This document shows positions 17,124-26,073 of a stretch of DNA of 64,000 nucleotides, one piece after another. The notes under the pieces were generated by a model that saw only the letters and a list, made by a program, of their open reading frames with translations, did not search any database and was not told the origin of the DNA. The translations under genes and the position numbers were made by a program. Numbering within the stretch: position 1 is the first letter of the stretch; every line of letters begins with the position of its first letter. Origin of the DNA: an uncultured Actinomycetes bacterium (lineage in GTDB: Bacteria; Actinomycetota; Actinomycetes; Nanopelagicales; Nanopelagicaceae); assembly GCA_903838295.1 (NCBI GenBank), contig CAILXX010000004.1, positions 1 through 64,000 of the forward strand, read 5' to 3'.

Positions 17124-18058
17124 CATCATCCATCTGGATTGCAGGTGAAGTTTTAATTGATCTAGTTCCACAAATTGATCCTGTTTCACAAATTGATCTT
17201 GTTTCACAGGGAGACACTCGTATCGCAATTGTTGGCGGTGGACCCGCCAACACCGCCAAAGCGCTGGCTCGGTTGGGATTTGACGCCCAATTTATCGATG
17301 GAATTTCAACAGATCACTATGGTCAGAAAGCACGCGCAGAACTTCTTGCAGATGGTGTCAACCTGGAACATTCACTTACATCTGATAACCCAACCTGCAC
17401 AGCGACTGTGACACTGGACTCTGCCGGTGGGGCTTCATATGAATTTTTAATTAGTGGTACGGCCACTTTTGAATTTGATGAATCCTGGTTACCAAACCCC
17501 ACCAACCCACCAGCTGTTTTGCACATCGGCACTCTTGCGACAATCGTCGAACCAGGCGCAACACATCTCTTTAATTGGGCAAAAAAGGTAAAAGCGCCGT
17601 TGATATTTGATCCAAATATCCGTAGCTCTGTGGTCAGTGACCGGGCTTTGTATCAAGGAATTGTAGAAAAATGGGCGTCGATCTCCTCTGTAATCAAGCT
17701 GAGCGATGAAGACCTTGCCTGGCTATATCCGGGCCAGGAGGAGCAACAGATTGCGCACCACTTCTTGCATAGCGCTGCCGAATTAGTTGTGGTTACTAAA
17801 GGCGCAGAAGGCATGAGGGCATATACCGAAGGTGCAGAAATCAGTGTCCCTGGTGTCAAAGTTCAGGTAGTAGATACGGTCGGTGCTGGCGACACGGTTG
17901 GCGCAATATTGGTTGAAGCAATCGTGAAGTATGGCTTGGAAAATTTAGTTGGGGATACTTTAAAGAAGGTTCTTAACCGCGCCGCGAAAGCCGCCGCAAT
18001 TACATGTTCTCGTCCTGGTGCAAATCCTCCTAACCAAAAAGAACTCGAAGGTTTTTAA
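17120..18058 (+). CDS. PfkB-family carbohydrate kinase (fructokinase-like)
   Basis: 312 residues from the GTG at 17120 (GTGA overlap with the previous stop; GGAGA just upstream). PfkB signatures: GGGPANTAKALARLG near residue 40 and DTVGAGDTVGA near 255, where the Asp is the catalytic base. It phosphorylates a sugar, probably fructose or a similar ketose, with ATP. The N-terminus contains an 18-nt tandem duplication (17165-17200) that inserts six extra residues (QIDPVS/QIDLVS) just after the first strand, ahead of the usual substrate-binding segment. The next gene, an aldose 1-epimerase, overlaps by one base. Confidence 0.88.
   Translation: MTSSIWIAGEVLIDLVPQIDPVSQIDLVSQGDTRIAIVGGGPANTAKALARLGFDAQFIDGISTDHYGQKARAELLADGVNLEHSLTSDNPTCTATVTLDSAGGASYEFLISGTATFEFDESWLPNPTNPPAVLHIGTLATIVEPGATHLFNWAKKVKAPLIFDPNIRSSVVSDRALYQGIVEKWASISSVIKLSDEDLAWLYPGQEEQQIAHHFLHSAAELVVVTKGAEGMRAYTEGAEISVPGVKVQVVDTVGAGDTVGAILVEAIVKYGLENLVGDTLKKVLNRAAKAAAITCSRPGANPPNQKELEGF
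17165..17209 (+). repeat. 18-nt tandem duplication inside the kinase gene
   Basis: Two copies of an 18-nt unit, GTTCCACAAATTGATCCT (17165-17182) and GTTTCACAAATTGATCTT (17183-17200), followed by half a third copy (GTTTCACAG). The frame is kept. Confidence 0.8.
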
Positions 18059-18825
18059 TGCAAAATATTGATGGCTCAGAGATTTCGATTGCAATTGATT
18101 TAGATCAAGGCGCACGGATTGCATCCCTGCAATGGCGTGACTTGCAATTCGCGCTACCTTTTAGAGGCACACCGTTGTCCTGGGGTTGGTATGGCATGGC
18201 ACCTTGGGCTGGACGCATTAATGATGGACTAATCACCGGTGCAGATGGCACCGAACATTTATTGCCAACGCAATGGATGTTCCCGCATGCAATTCATGGT
18301 TTTGGATTCACATCATCGTGGGAAGACATTGGTAAAGGCCGCGCACGATTAGAGCTGCCGGATCCTTATGGTGGGGCTGTTGTAGAACAAACAATTGAAA
18401 TTTTAGATGATGCTGTTAGATGGATTTTGGAATATGAAGCCAATGGTTGCGATCTACCTGCTTGGCTTGGGTTCCATCCATGGTTTCCGCGCGAACTTTC
18501 ACGTGGCGGGGAAGCAGAAGTCGAATTCAGTGCTGGTCGAATGATGCAACGTGGTGAAAATGGATTACAAAATGGCAAATTTATGACCCCAACCCCAGAG
18601 CCATGGGATGACTGCTTTGTTGATGTTAAAGGCACCCCTTCTGTTGTATGGCCTGGCGCCGCTCGACTAACCGTAGAATCTGACGCTCCGTATTGGGTGG
18701 TTTATACAGAGGATCCCGAAGGTGTCTGTATTGAGCCACAATCAGCTCCACCCAATGCGTCGAATATTGGCATCGTAGGCGAGCACTACATAGAAGCTTT
18801 GTTTACTTTCTCGGAAGAGGTTTAG
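18058..18825 (+). CDS. Aldose 1-epimerase (mutarotase) family protein
   Basis: 255 residues. It has the galactose-mutarotase beta-sandwich landmarks: GRINDG (around 51), the His in HAIHGFGF (around 78-85), HPWF (around 141), and the catalytic Glu in VCIEPQSAPPNASN near the C-terminus. It interconverts the anomers of an aldose or of a sugar phosphate. TAATG overlap with the kinase gene indicates translational coupling. Together with pfkB this looks like a small sugar-catabolic unit. Confidence 0.88.
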   Translation: MQNIDGSEISIAIDLDQGARIASLQWRDLQFALPFRGTPLSWGWYGMAPWAGRINDGLITGADGTEHLLPTQWMFPHAIHGFGFTSSWEDIGKGRARLELPDPYGGAVVEQTIEILDDAVRWILEYEANGCDLPAWLGFHPWFPRELSRGGEAEVEFSAGRMMQRGENGLQNGKFMTPTPEPWDDCFVDVKGTPSVVWPGAARLTVESDAPYWVVYTEDPEGVCIEPQSAPPNASNIGIVGEHYIEALFTFSEEV

Positions 18826-18828
18826 TCT
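18823..18828 (+). promoter_or_regulatory. -10 element, leaderless start of the Fur-family gene
   Basis: TAGTCT ends 6 nt before the ATG at 18835. Its first three bases are the stop codon of the epimerase gene. Confidence 0.5.
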
Positions 18829-18834
18829 TAGCCC

Positions 18835-19251
18835 ATGGCCGAACAACATGAATTGCGTGAAAAGGGTTTGCGGCTTACACCGCAGCGCGAACTAGTTCTA
18901 CAAGCCGTTCGCGACTTGGGCCACGCAACCCCCGAAGAAGTAGCGGCGAAGATTCACCAGACGCACCCCGGAATTAATCTGTCGACCGTCTACCGTAATT
19001 TAGAGACCTTGGAAAATGTTGGTTTGGTGCAGCACACTCACCTTGGTCATGGAGGTGCGACGTATCACGCCGAAGAAGAGATCACTCACTTACACCTAGT
19101 CTGCGGAATCTGTGGATCGGTGGGAGATGCTCCTATTGAATCCGCTGCCAACTTTGTGCAGTCACTTGCCGATGATTTTGGTTTCAAGACTGATGTCACG
19201 CACTTTGCAATTTATGGAACATGCACAACTTGTACCGAACTCACTAAGTAA
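18835..19251 (+). CDS. Fur-family metal-dependent transcriptional regulator
   Basis: 138 residues. The winged-helix domain carries LRLTPQRELVLQAV (12-25) and the recognition helix NLSTVYRNLETLENVGLV (around 48-65). The dimerisation half has metal ligands in THLHLVCGICG (CxxC) and a second CTTC pair near the C-terminus, the structural zinc site of Fur, Zur and PerR proteins. It represses genes in response to a metal or to peroxide; which one cannot be read from the sequence. The following gene (YgfZ, Fe-S assembly) starts only 4 nt downstream, which hints at iron. Confidence 0.9.
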   Translation: MAEQHELREKGLRLTPQRELVLQAVRDLGHATPEEVAAKIHQTHPGINLSTVYRNLETLENVGLVQHTHLGHGGATYHAEEEITHLHLVCGICGSVGDAPIESAANFVQSLADDFGFKTDVTHFAIYGTCTTCTELTK

Positions 19252-19255
19252 TTCC

Positions 19256-20167
19256 ATGAGCGCCGTACTTGTCGAAACCGGTCCTGACCAAGGTGCCATC
19301 TGGCATTTTGGCGAACCTAATCATGAGCAACGTGAATTAGCAGTCGGCAACGCTTGGGCAGATCTTTCGCATCGTGGTGTAATTACCGTGACTGGCGCAG
19401 ACAGAATTAAGTGGCTCAACGATATGACCACGCAAGAATTAGGAACTCTGCCGACGGGTCAGTGGACCACTACCTTGTTATTAGATGCGCAAGGACATAT
19501 AGAGCAGCAGTTATTTTTGGTGGACGATGGCAGTACTACGTGGATGCATACTGAATCGGAAAAAGTAGAAGAATTTATTGGATATTTAAATAAGATGAAA
19601 TTTATGTTAGATGTTGATGTTAAAGATGCGACCCACGATTATGCAGTGGTGCGTGCCCCTGGTGCTGCTGACGCCTTTGGTGGACCATTTGCACTGATTC
19701 CGTATGCCGAATTGCAAGATATAACCGATGCATTTAAAGCCGCGGCACATATGCAAGTAGGCATCTGGGCGCTAGAAGCAGAACGAGTTGCCGCTGGCCG
19801 GGCTCGAATACTTTTTGAAACTGATCACAAATCGATTCCGAACGAGCTGGGGTTTATTAATACCGCGGTACATATGAACAAAGGTTGTTATCGCGGTCAA
19901 GAGACCGTAGCCAAAGTATTTAATTTAGGACACCCACCGCGCCGTCTGGTTTTATTGCATTTAGATGGATCGATGGTTCATATGCCTGATCACGGCGCCA
20001 AGGTCACCCTTGATGGCAAAGAGGTTGGCTACATTGGTAGCGTCGCTCGCCATTACGAATTAGGCCCAATTGCATTGGCAGTTATAAAGCGCACTACGCC
20101 GGTAACGGCTACGTTGGATATAGATGGTGTCGCGGCAACTCAAGAAGTCTTGGTCGCTGCCGAATGA
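19256..20167 (+). CDS. ygfZ: YgfZ/GcvT-like folate-binding protein
   Basis: 303 residues from the ATG at 19256. The YgfZ signature KGCYRGQETVAKV (around residues 208-220) is clear, in a GcvT-like fold. Family members bind tetrahydrofolate and help assemble or repair certain Fe-S clusters, and the signature Cys is essential in E. coli. It follows the Fur-family gene by four bases and overlaps the peptidase gene by ATGA, so the three are probably one operon. Longer in-frame starts inside the fur gene are not needed. Confidence 0.9.
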   Translation: MSAVLVETGPDQGAIWHFGEPNHEQRELAVGNAWADLSHRGVITVTGADRIKWLNDMTTQELGTLPTGQWTTTLLLDAQGHIEQQLFLVDDGSTTWMHTESEKVEEFIGYLNKMKFMLDVDVKDATHDYAVVRAPGAADAFGGPFALIPYAELQDITDAFKAAAHMQVGIWALEAERVAAGRARILFETDHKSIPNELGFINTAVHMNKGCYRGQETVAKVFNLGHPPRRLVLLHLDGSMVHMPDHGAKVTLDGKEVGYIGSVARHYELGPIALAVIKRTTPVTATLDIDGVAATQEVLVAAE

Positions 20168-22209
20168 CTCTCGATACATCGAATCCGTTCTTTGCTCGCA
20201 GCACCTTGGAATACGAATTACCGCCTTTTGCACTGATTAAAGATGAGCATTATCTGCCAGCTTTTTATGGGGGTATGGCGGCCCAGTTGGAAGAAGTATC
20301 AGAAATCTTGGCATCGGGCGTACCTACTTTCCAGAACACAATCGTTGCGTTAGAGAAGAGCGGGCAGATTCTTGCGCGAGTTTCTCTTGTCTTTTTCAAT
20401 AAGTCCTCGAGTGATACATCTGCAGAAATAGATGCAATCGAAGAAGAGATAGCGCCAAAACTTGCAATCCACAGCGATGCCATCCGACTTGACCCGGTGC
20501 TCTTTAAGCGGATCGAAGATTTGTATAAAGAAAAAGAGATACTAAATTTGAATGTCGAAGATGCCTGGTTGCTCGAACGGTATTATCGCGATTTTCACTT
20601 TGCTGGTGCGCACTTGACCGAAGCCCAGCGCGAAATCCTAAAAGGTATCAACGAAGAACTCTCAAAGCTGGAGGCCCAGTTCTCGAGGCAGACTTTGGCA
20701 GACACCAACGATTTAGCAGTCGTCGTGGACAGACGTGATGAGCTGGATGGATTGAGTGAAAACGATATTGCTGCAGCAAAGGTGGCGGCAGAAGCCCGCG
20801 GCTTATCCGATAAATGGCTGATTAATATGGTGAATTTTTCTGGTCACCCTTTGCTGGACTCACTTAAGAACCGTGATCTACGGAAAAAGATTATGACGGC
20901 ATCGTTGCTTAAAGGAAATAGGAACAATGACCACGATAATAAGCAGATAGTTTTACAGATGGTTGCCCTGCGCGCCCGCAAAGCTAAATTATTTGGGGCT
21001 AAGAATCATGCCGAATACATCACGCGCGAACAAACTGCTGGTAGTCCCACCAACGTTCACGCCATGATGCGCAAAATAGCCGCGCCAGCAATCAAAAATG
21101 CCAAAGCAGAAGGCGTGGATCTTCAGGCGGCGATCACAGCAGATGGTCACGATTTTGAACTGCAGAGTTGGGACTGGGGCTATTACTCAGAGAAGGTGCG
21201 TCTTGCTAAGTTCAATGTCGATACCGTGGCGTTGGCCCCGTACTTTGAATTAGAACGAGTACTGCAAGATGGCGTCTTTTATGCCGCTACCAAATTATTT
21301 GGAATTACTTTTAGAGAGCGTCCAGATTTGGTTACGTATCACCCAGAAGCAAGGGCCTTCGAGGTCAATGATGCAGATGGTTCGAAAGTTGGCTTGTTTA
21401 TAGGTGATTTCTACACTCGGGATTCAAAGCGCGGTGGCGCCTGGATGAATAATTTAGTAGATCAGAATTTCTTACTGGGGCAGCTTCCCGTCGTCTGCAA
21501 CAACCTTAACGTCCCTAAGCCACCGGCAGGTGAGCCGACCCTGATCAGCTTCGACTTCTTGCAAACCTTGTTCCATGAATTTGGCCATGCATTGCATGGG
21601 TTGTTTTCGCAAACGAAATATCCTCGAGTATCTGGTACCGCGGTTCAGCGCGATTTCGTGGAGTTCCCATCGCAGGTAAATGAGATGTGGATGCTCTGGC
21701 CAGAGATTGTTGATAATTATGCTTACCATTATAAAACTGGCGAAAAATTGCCACAGACCTGGATCGATAACATCAACAAGGCTGCAGCATTTAACGAGGG
21801 TTTTGAGACAAGTAGTTATTTGCAGGCTGCGATATTAGATCTTGCTTGGCACGAACTTACAGATGCGGACGCTGTTGAAGATGTGGAGATATTTGAAGCA
21901 TCAGCGATTGCTGATTATGGATTGAACTATGCGCCGGTCCCAACCCGGTATCGCACCACCTACTTTTCGCATATTTTCGCTGGTGGCTACTCATCTGGAT
22001 ATTACGGTTACATCTGGTCAGAAGTCTTAGACGCAGATACTGTCGATTGGTTCAAAGAGAATGGCGGCCTGGATCGTAAATTGGGAGATCATTTCCGCAA
22101 AGAGTTGTTAAGCCGTGGTGGTTCGATTGATTCGATGCAGATGTATCGTAATTTTCGCGGCAGAGATGCTGATATCACCCCACTCCTAAAACGCAGAGGG
22201 CTAATTTAA
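20164..22209 (+). CDS. M3-family oligopeptidase (OpdA/Dcp-like)
   Basis: 681 residues, full length for the M3 family. The zinc motif HEFGHALHG is at about residue 467, with the third ligand Glu downstream (NEGFETSSY, around 540). The substrate-gating region HIFAGGYSSGYYGYIWSEVLDAD (around 600) is typical. It is a soluble cytosolic metallopeptidase that degrades short peptides. Dcp and OpdA subtypes are hard to separate by eye; the length and the GGYSSGYYGY segment fit both. Confidence 0.92.
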   Translation: MTLDTSNPFFARSTLEYELPPFALIKDEHYLPAFYGGMAAQLEEVSEILASGVPTFQNTIVALEKSGQILARVSLVFFNKSSSDTSAEIDAIEEEIAPKLAIHSDAIRLDPVLFKRIEDLYKEKEILNLNVEDAWLLERYYRDFHFAGAHLTEAQREILKGINEELSKLEAQFSRQTLADTNDLAVVVDRRDELDGLSENDIAAAKVAAEARGLSDKWLINMVNFSGHPLLDSLKNRDLRKKIMTASLLKGNRNNDHDNKQIVLQMVALRARKAKLFGAKNHAEYITREQTAGSPTNVHAMMRKIAAPAIKNAKAEGVDLQAAITADGHDFELQSWDWGYYSEKVRLAKFNVDTVALAPYFELERVLQDGVFYAATKLFGITFRERPDLVTYHPEARAFEVNDADGSKVGLFIGDFYTRDSKRGGAWMNNLVDQNFLLGQLPVVCNNLNVPKPPAGEPTLISFDFLQTLFHEFGHALHGLFSQTKYPRVSGTAVQRDFVEFPSQVNEMWMLWPEIVDNYAYHYKTGEKLPQTWIDNINKAAAFNEGFETSSYLQAAILDLAWHELTDADAVEDVEIFEASAIADYGLNYAPVPTRYRTTYFSHIFAGGYSSGYYGYIWSEVLDADTVDWFKENGGLDRKLGDHFRKELLSRGGSIDSMQMYRNFRGRDADITPLLKRRGLI

Positions 22210-22213
22210 AAAT

Positions 22214-22573
22214 TTAGTAAACGAGGGCTTGAGTTCCATCTTCCATAATCTCTTCAACAAAGGACGCTGCACCTTTGATTCGGACTCCTGGAATTAAATC
22301 GACTTCGGAAATGCCGCGTCTCTTGGCGCATTGGCTGCACACGGTGAGAGTGCCACCAGCAAGGATCGCATCACGTAATTCGTTGAGCGGGGCAGAATGC
22401 TCAAGTTCAAAAGCTTCGCATTTGCCTGGCAAGCCAAAGAAAGTCGCTTCACCGGTCAGCCATAATGAGACAGTCAGCCCAGAAGCAACCGCGGTTGCCG
22501 CCACAGTGAATGCTTGAGCGGCACGCTCTGGATCATTGCTGCCAGACATCGCTTTGACGACCAACTTCTTCAT
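22214..22573 (-). CDS. DsrE-family small protein
   Basis: 119 residues with the DsrE/DsrF-like alpha/beta fold: KKLVVKAMSGSNDPERAAQAFTVAATA at the N-terminus, then LWLTGEATFF. A CSQC pair (around residue 79-82) lies where sulfur-carrying DsrE proteins have their reactive cysteine. A role in sulfur relay or thiol chemistry is possible but not shown. The gene is convergent with the peptidase gene, with only 4 nt between stops. Confidence 0.83.
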   Translation of the reverse strand: MKKLVVKAMSGSNDPERAAQAFTVAATAVASGLTVSLWLTGEATFFGLPGKCEAFELEHSAPLNELRDAILAGGTLTVCSQCAKRRGISEVDLIPGVRIKGAASFVEEIMEDGTQALVY

Positions 22574-22579
22574 AACGCA

Positions 22580-22585
22580 ATCGTA
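22580..22585 (-). promoter_or_regulatory. -10 element, leaderless start of the DsrE-family gene
   Basis: On the minus strand TACGAT ends 6 nt before the ATG at 22573. It lies back to back with the plus-strand -10 at 22591. Confidence 0.5.
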
Positions 22586-22590
22586 ACCGT

Positions 22591-22596
22591 TAGGCT
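22591..22596 (+). promoter_or_regulatory. -10 element, leaderless start of the small membrane peptide gene
   Basis: TAGGCT ends exactly 6 nt before the GTG at 22603, the same spacing as at the other leaderless starts in this window. Confidence 0.5.
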
Positions 22597-22602
22597 TGGG
22601 CG

Positions 22603-22719
22603 GTGGTGACGTTGACTTCGGTATTACTCATAGCAGGGTCGGCAGCCTTTGGAATTTTTATGATTTTATTCGGAGCGCGCGGTGCGCTAAAAATCTGGCG
22701 TAGAAAAGGAACTCACTAA
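22603..22719 (+). CDS. Small single-pass membrane protein, 38 residues
   Basis: A 38-codon frame from GTG at 22603 to TAA at 22717-22719. It encodes a hydrophobic helix (LTSVLLIAGSAAFGIFMILFG, split here as residues 4-24) followed by a short amphipathic, basic tail ending KIWRRKGTH, the charge pattern of an N-out, C-in membrane peptide. Three features argue that it is real. A TAGGCT -10 sits at the leaderless distance. The stop overlaps the nitrobindin ATG (TAATG), as in genuine operons here. The nitrobindin ribosome site AAAGGA lies inside it. I do not recognise the family. A later ATG at 22660 would give only 19 residues. Confidence 0.6.
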   Translation: MVTLTSVLLIAGSAAFGIFMILFGARGALKIWRRKGTH

Positions 22720-23219
22720 TGGCATTTACTATCCCCGAAGGTTTACACGAAGATCTATATCCATTGGCCTGGCTTGTCGGTACCTGGCGTGGCAAAGGGC
22801 GTGGTGAATATCCAGGCATAGCGCCGTTTGAATTCGCGCATGAAGTAACTTTCAATCATGATGGTCGTGGTTTTCTCAATTACTTTTCTCGGACCTGGTT
22901 AATCAATGCCGATGCAGAAATCCTTGCTCCGTTTGAGTCAGAAGTCGGTTTCTGGCACGCAAAGCCCACAAAGGTTTTGGAAGTTGTTTTGGCGTACAGC
23001 ACTGGCCGTGGTGAAGGATGGGTTGGTTTGCATGATGGTCCTAAGATTCAATTGGCCATGGATACAGGATATGCATCACCATCTGGCACCGTGATCGAAT
23101 CTGGTTCAAGGTTGTATGGATTAGTTGAAGGCCAATTATTCTATGCATACGACGTCGGCATGGGTGGACATGATTTGCAGGCATATATGTGGTCGACACT
23201 TGAACGCCAAGCTGAATAA
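22719..23219 (+). CDS. Nitrobindin-like haem protein (FABP/THAP4-type beta-barrel)
   Basis: 166 residues with the nitrobindin signature GTWRGKGRGEYP (GxWxGxG, around 21-32), the aromatic/His region FEFAHEVTFNHDGRGFLNY, and the C-terminal haem-side region around MGGHDLQAYMWSTLERQ. Homologues such as Mycobacterium Rv2717c bind ferric haem in a ten-strand barrel and isomerise peroxynitrite. It is translationally coupled to the small membrane peptide upstream. AAAGGA at 22706 provides a ribosome site. Confidence 0.88.
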   Translation: MAFTIPEGLHEDLYPLAWLVGTWRGKGRGEYPGIAPFEFAHEVTFNHDGRGFLNYFSRTWLINADAEILAPFESEVGFWHAKPTKVLEVVLAYSTGRGEGWVGLHDGPKIQLAMDTGYASPSGTVIESGSRLYGLVEGQLFYAYDVGMGGHDLQAYMWSTLERQAE

Positions 23220-23257
23220 GCACAGTTCTCGAGTAGTCGTATAAGTTGAGTGCGCTG

Positions 23258-23263
23258 TAGAAT
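23258..23263 (+). promoter_or_regulatory. -10 element, leaderless start of mshA
   Basis: TAGAAT ends 6 nt before the ATG at 23270. It also argues against the ATG at 23264, which meets a stop at once. Confidence 0.55.
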
Positions 23264-23269
23264 TATGAA

Positions 23270-24538
23270 ATGAAAGGCCGTATCGCCACACTGATGGTGC
23301 ACACATCCCCGTTAGAACAAGCGGGTGTTGGTGATGCCGGTGGTATGAATATTTATGTCGTAGAAAATGCAATCAAGATGGCGGAAGCCGGTGTTGATGT
23401 AGATATTTTCACGCGGTCGACCGATCCATCTCTTCCTAAAGTTGTCGAGATTGCACCAGGAGTGAATGTCCGCCATATCGAAGCGGGGCCATTCAAAGGT
23501 TTAAGCAAAGAAGAACTGCCATCACAGATCGGCGCCTTGACACATGGTGCTATGGAAATTTTCGCGCAGTTTCCAAAGGATTATTACAGCGTTATTCATT
23601 CGCATTATTGGATAAGTGGACAGCTGGGTTGGATCTTGTCGGAACAAACTGGGATTCCGTTGGTGCATACCATGCACACTATGGCACGAGTAAAAAATGC
23701 TAATTTGGCAGATGGTGATATTGCAGAACCTACGACCCGTGCGTTGGGGGAAGAGCAAATTGTTAAGAATGCTGCGGCACTGATTGCAAACACGGATGCC
23801 GAAGCCGCCAGTCTGGTATCCCTGTATGGCGCATGTCCTGACAATGTTTTTGTAGTTACACCTGGAGTTGACTTAAAGCGATTTACAATGGGGGCCGGCA
23901 AGTTAGCTGCTCGCGAAAAATTGGATATTGCACCAGATGCGTTAATGTTGACATTTGTCGGTCGAATTCAACCGCATAAAGGTCCAGAGGTATTGGTTCG
24001 TGCTACTGCAGAAATGTTGGCGCATTCACCTCACCTACGTGCAAAATTGGCTCTAGTGATTATTGGCGGAGCTTCCGGAAGTGGATCGTCAGAGCCAGAA
24101 AAATTGAAGGCGCTGGCAAAATTCTTACATGTCGATGATGTTGTCCATTTTATGCCACCAGTAAGCCGAGATGAATTACCGGATTGGTATAGGGCAGCCG
24201 ACTTGGTCTGCGTACCAAGTTACTCAGAAAGTTTTGGACTTGTTGCGCTAGAAGCACAGGCATGCGGAACCCCAGTCGTGGCTACTGCTGTTGGTGGGCT
24301 GCGGACAGCAGTTGCAGATGGAATTTCTGGTTCACTTGTGGACGGTCATGATCCAAAAGCTTGGTCGGCGGTGCTTTCACGCTTGCTCTCTGACCCATCC
24401 CATCGTATAGAACTTTCATTTGGTGCACTGAAACATGCTGCGAATTTTGGATGGGAATCCACTGCTCGTCGCACACTTCACGTATACGACTGGGTAATGT
24501 CAGAAAGAGATAAAGCAACCGTTAAACTAGTTCAATGA
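23270..24538 (+). CDS. mshA: D-inositol-3-phosphate glycosyltransferase, mycothiol synthesis
   Basis: 422 residues of GT4 type. The MshA-specific N-terminus [20 protein letters not shown], the [12 protein letters not shown] region (around 115) and [10 protein letters not shown] are all present, with the donor-site motif [20 protein letters not shown] (around 320). It joins GlcNAc from UDP-GlcNAc to 1L-myo-inositol-1-phosphate, the first step of mycothiol synthesis, and so marks the genome as actinobacterial. It overlaps gpmA by 4 nt. Sucrose-phosphate synthase-like relatives are a less likely alternative. Confidence 0.92.
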   Translation: MKGRIATLMVHTSPLEQAGVGDAGGMNIYVVENAIKMAEAGVDVDIFTRSTDPSLPKVVEIAPGVNVRHIEAGPFKGLSKEELPSQIGALTHGAMEIFAQFPKDYYSVIHSHYWISGQLGWILSEQTGIPLVHTMHTMARVKNANLADGDIAEPTTRALGEEQIVKNAAALIANTDAEAASLVSLYGACPDNVFVVTPGVDLKRFTMGAGKLAAREKLDIAPDALMLTFVGRIQPHKGPEVLVRATAEMLAHSPHLRAKLALVIIGGASGSGSSEPEKLKALAKFLHVDDVVHFMPPVSRDELPDWYRAADLVCVPSYSESFGLVALEAQACGTPVVATAVGGLRTAVADGISGSLVDGHDPKAWSAVLSRLLSDPSHRIELSFGALKHAANFGWESTARRTLHVYDWVMSERDKATVKLVQ

Positions 24539-25281
24539 CCACAAAACTTATCTTGTTGCGCCATGGTGAATCCGAATGGAACGCCAAGAATCTCTTCACC
24601 GGCTGGGTCGATGTCAAGCTTTCAGAGAAGGGCATGGTCGAAGCCAAGCGTGGTGGCCAACTATTAAAAGAGCGTGGTTTGCTCCCCAACGTCTTGCACA
24701 CATCATTGCTACGTCGTGCGATTAATACTTCCCAAATTGCACTGGATGAATGTGATCGTTCGTGGATTCCGGTTCGACGCACTTGGCGGCTCAATGAGCG
24801 TCACTATGGAGCGCTTCAAGGCAAAGATAAGGCGCAGACATTGGCGCAATATGGCGAAGAACAATTTATGTTATGGCGCCGCAGCTTTGACGTACCACCC
24901 CCTCCAATCGAAGATGGCGACGAATATAGCCAAGCCCATGATCTGCGTTATGCAGATTTAGGTTCAGCACTACCAAAGACTGAATGCCTCAAAGATGTTG
25001 TCGTGCGGATGATTCCGTATTGGACTGAATCTATAATTCCTGATCTTAAAAGTCACGGTACCGTGCTTGTTACGGCCCACGGCAATTCGTTACGCGCGCT
25101 AGTGAAGCATTTAGATGGGATCTCTGATTCAGATATTGCCGGGCTAAATATTCCGACCGGAATCCCGCTTTTGTACGAACTTAAAGATGATTTCACGCCA
25201 GTTATAACCGGTGGCGAATATTTAGACCCTGCAGCCGCAGAAGAAGCGATTAAAGCTGTTGCAAATCAAGGCAAAAAATAA
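24535..25281 (+). CDS. gpmA: 2,3-bisphosphoglycerate-dependent phosphoglycerate mutase
   Basis: 248 residues, normal for dPGM. The catalytic His is in [10 protein letters not shown] (around 8-17), and the second His in [16 protein letters not shown] (around 182). [14 protein letters not shown] (around 86-99) holds the substrate-binding Glu, and RRSFDVPPP follows. It interconverts 3- and 2-phosphoglycerate in glycolysis. The order mshA-gpm-(phoU)-senX3-regX3 matches mycobacteria. Confidence 0.95.
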   Translation: MTTKLILLRHGESEWNAKNLFTGWVDVKLSEKGMVEAKRGGQLLKERGLLPNVLHTSLLRRAINTSQIALDECDRSWIPVRRTWRLNERHYGALQGKDKAQTLAQYGEEQFMLWRRSFDVPPPPIEDGDEYSQAHDLRYADLGSALPKTECLKDVVVRMIPYWTESIIPDLKSHGTVLVTAHGNSLRALVKHLDGISDSDIAGLNIPTGIPLLYELKDDFTPVITGGEYLDPAAAEEAIKAVANQGKK

Positions 25282-25932
25282 TTAAGCCTTAGGAGCAAAT
25301 TCTCCAGTTTCGGTGTAATAAACACGTTGTGCGATTGATACGGCGTGATCAGAAAAGCGTTCGTAATAACGACTTGCAAAAGCCATATCCACTGCTACTT
25401 CTACGCTGTTGTTCCAATCATCACTCAATAGAGTGCCAATTAATTTGCGTTGTAAATCGTCCATCTCATCATCATCTTTATCAACTTCTAGCGCACGACT
25501 GACATCATTGAATTCAACAACTACTGCCATTTTTTCAACTATACGAGTTGCGGCCGATCCCATCTCGGCAATAATTGTTTCTAGCTCTGTCGGGACCGCC
25601 TTGTTTGGGAAGCGCATCCGGGCGAGTTTTGCAATGTGATGAGCAAGGTCACCCATACGTTCTAGGTCAGCGCTGATTCGAAGCGAGCTGACCAAACGGC
25701 GAAGGTCCGATGCCACCGGCTGTTGCCGAGCCATTAAAGAAATTGTGCGCTCATCGAGGGCGTGTTGGATTTCATCGATCTTTAGGTCATCAGCAATGAC
25801 TCTTTCGGCAAGCTGCAAATCGGCGTTGAGAATCGCCTTTGTTGCGGAGTCAATCGCATCACGAATCAGGGTTGCCATCTTGAGGTGGTCAGCCGTGATC
25901 GACTCAAGTTCCTCGTGGAATAAATCGCGCAT
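25282..25932 (-). CDS. phoU: Phosphate signalling regulator PhoU
   Basis: 216 residues built from two PhoU three-helix repeats, each with the metal-binding ExxxD-type pattern (ADDLKIDEIQHALDE, around 45-60; LEVDKDDDEMDDLQRKL, around 145-162), and the conserved RRLVSSLRISADLERMGDLAHHIA. PhoU links the phosphate importer to the sensor kinase and represses the Pho response when phosphate is plentiful. Its stop directly abuts that of gpmA, and it is divergent from senX3. PHO-box-like repeats lie in the shared upstream region. Confidence 0.94.
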   Translation of the reverse strand: MRDLFHEELESITADHLKMATLIRDAIDSATKAILNADLQLAERVIADDLKIDEIQHALDERTISLMARQQPVASDLRRLVSSLRISADLERMGDLAHHIAKLARMRFPNKAVPTELETIIAEMGSAATRIVEKMAVVVEFNDVSRALEVDKDDDEMDDLQRKLIGTLLSDDWNNSVEVAVDMAFASRYYERFSDHAVSIAQRVYYTETGEFAPKA

Positions 25933-25938
25933 TGGGAC

Positions 25939-25944
25939 AGGGTA
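25939..25944 (-). promoter_or_regulatory. -10 element, leaderless start of phoU
   Basis: On the minus strand TACCCT ends 6 nt before the ATG at 25932. Confidence 0.5.
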
Positions 25945-25974
25945 CCTTGCGGAACCCCCGCAGCCCGATCACTA

Positions 25975-25992
25975 TGTGAACAAGTCTTTAAC
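25975..25992 (-). promoter_or_regulatory. PHO-box-like direct repeat between phoU and senX3
   Basis: Read on the minus strand: GTTAAAG, 4 nt, GTTCACA, so two 7-mers 11 nt apart. The second matches 6 of 7 positions of the actinobacterial PHO-box unit GTTCACC; the first matches 4 of 7. RegX3/PhoP proteins bind such repeats, so autoregulation of the phoU/senX3 region is a reasonable guess. Confidence 0.4.
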
Positions 25993-26061
25993 ACTGCGTA
26001 AAGAGTTGGGGTGGGGAGGTTTTTTGGGGCATAAGTAGGGAAGCGGAAGCCCTTAGGCTCC

Positions 26062-26067
26062 TACGAT
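26062..26067 (+). promoter_or_regulatory. -10 element, leaderless start of senX3
   Basis: TACGAT ends 6 nt before the ATG at 26074. An in-frame TAG at 26068 rules out any longer reading frame. Confidence 0.55.
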
Positions 26068-26073
26068 TAGGGC

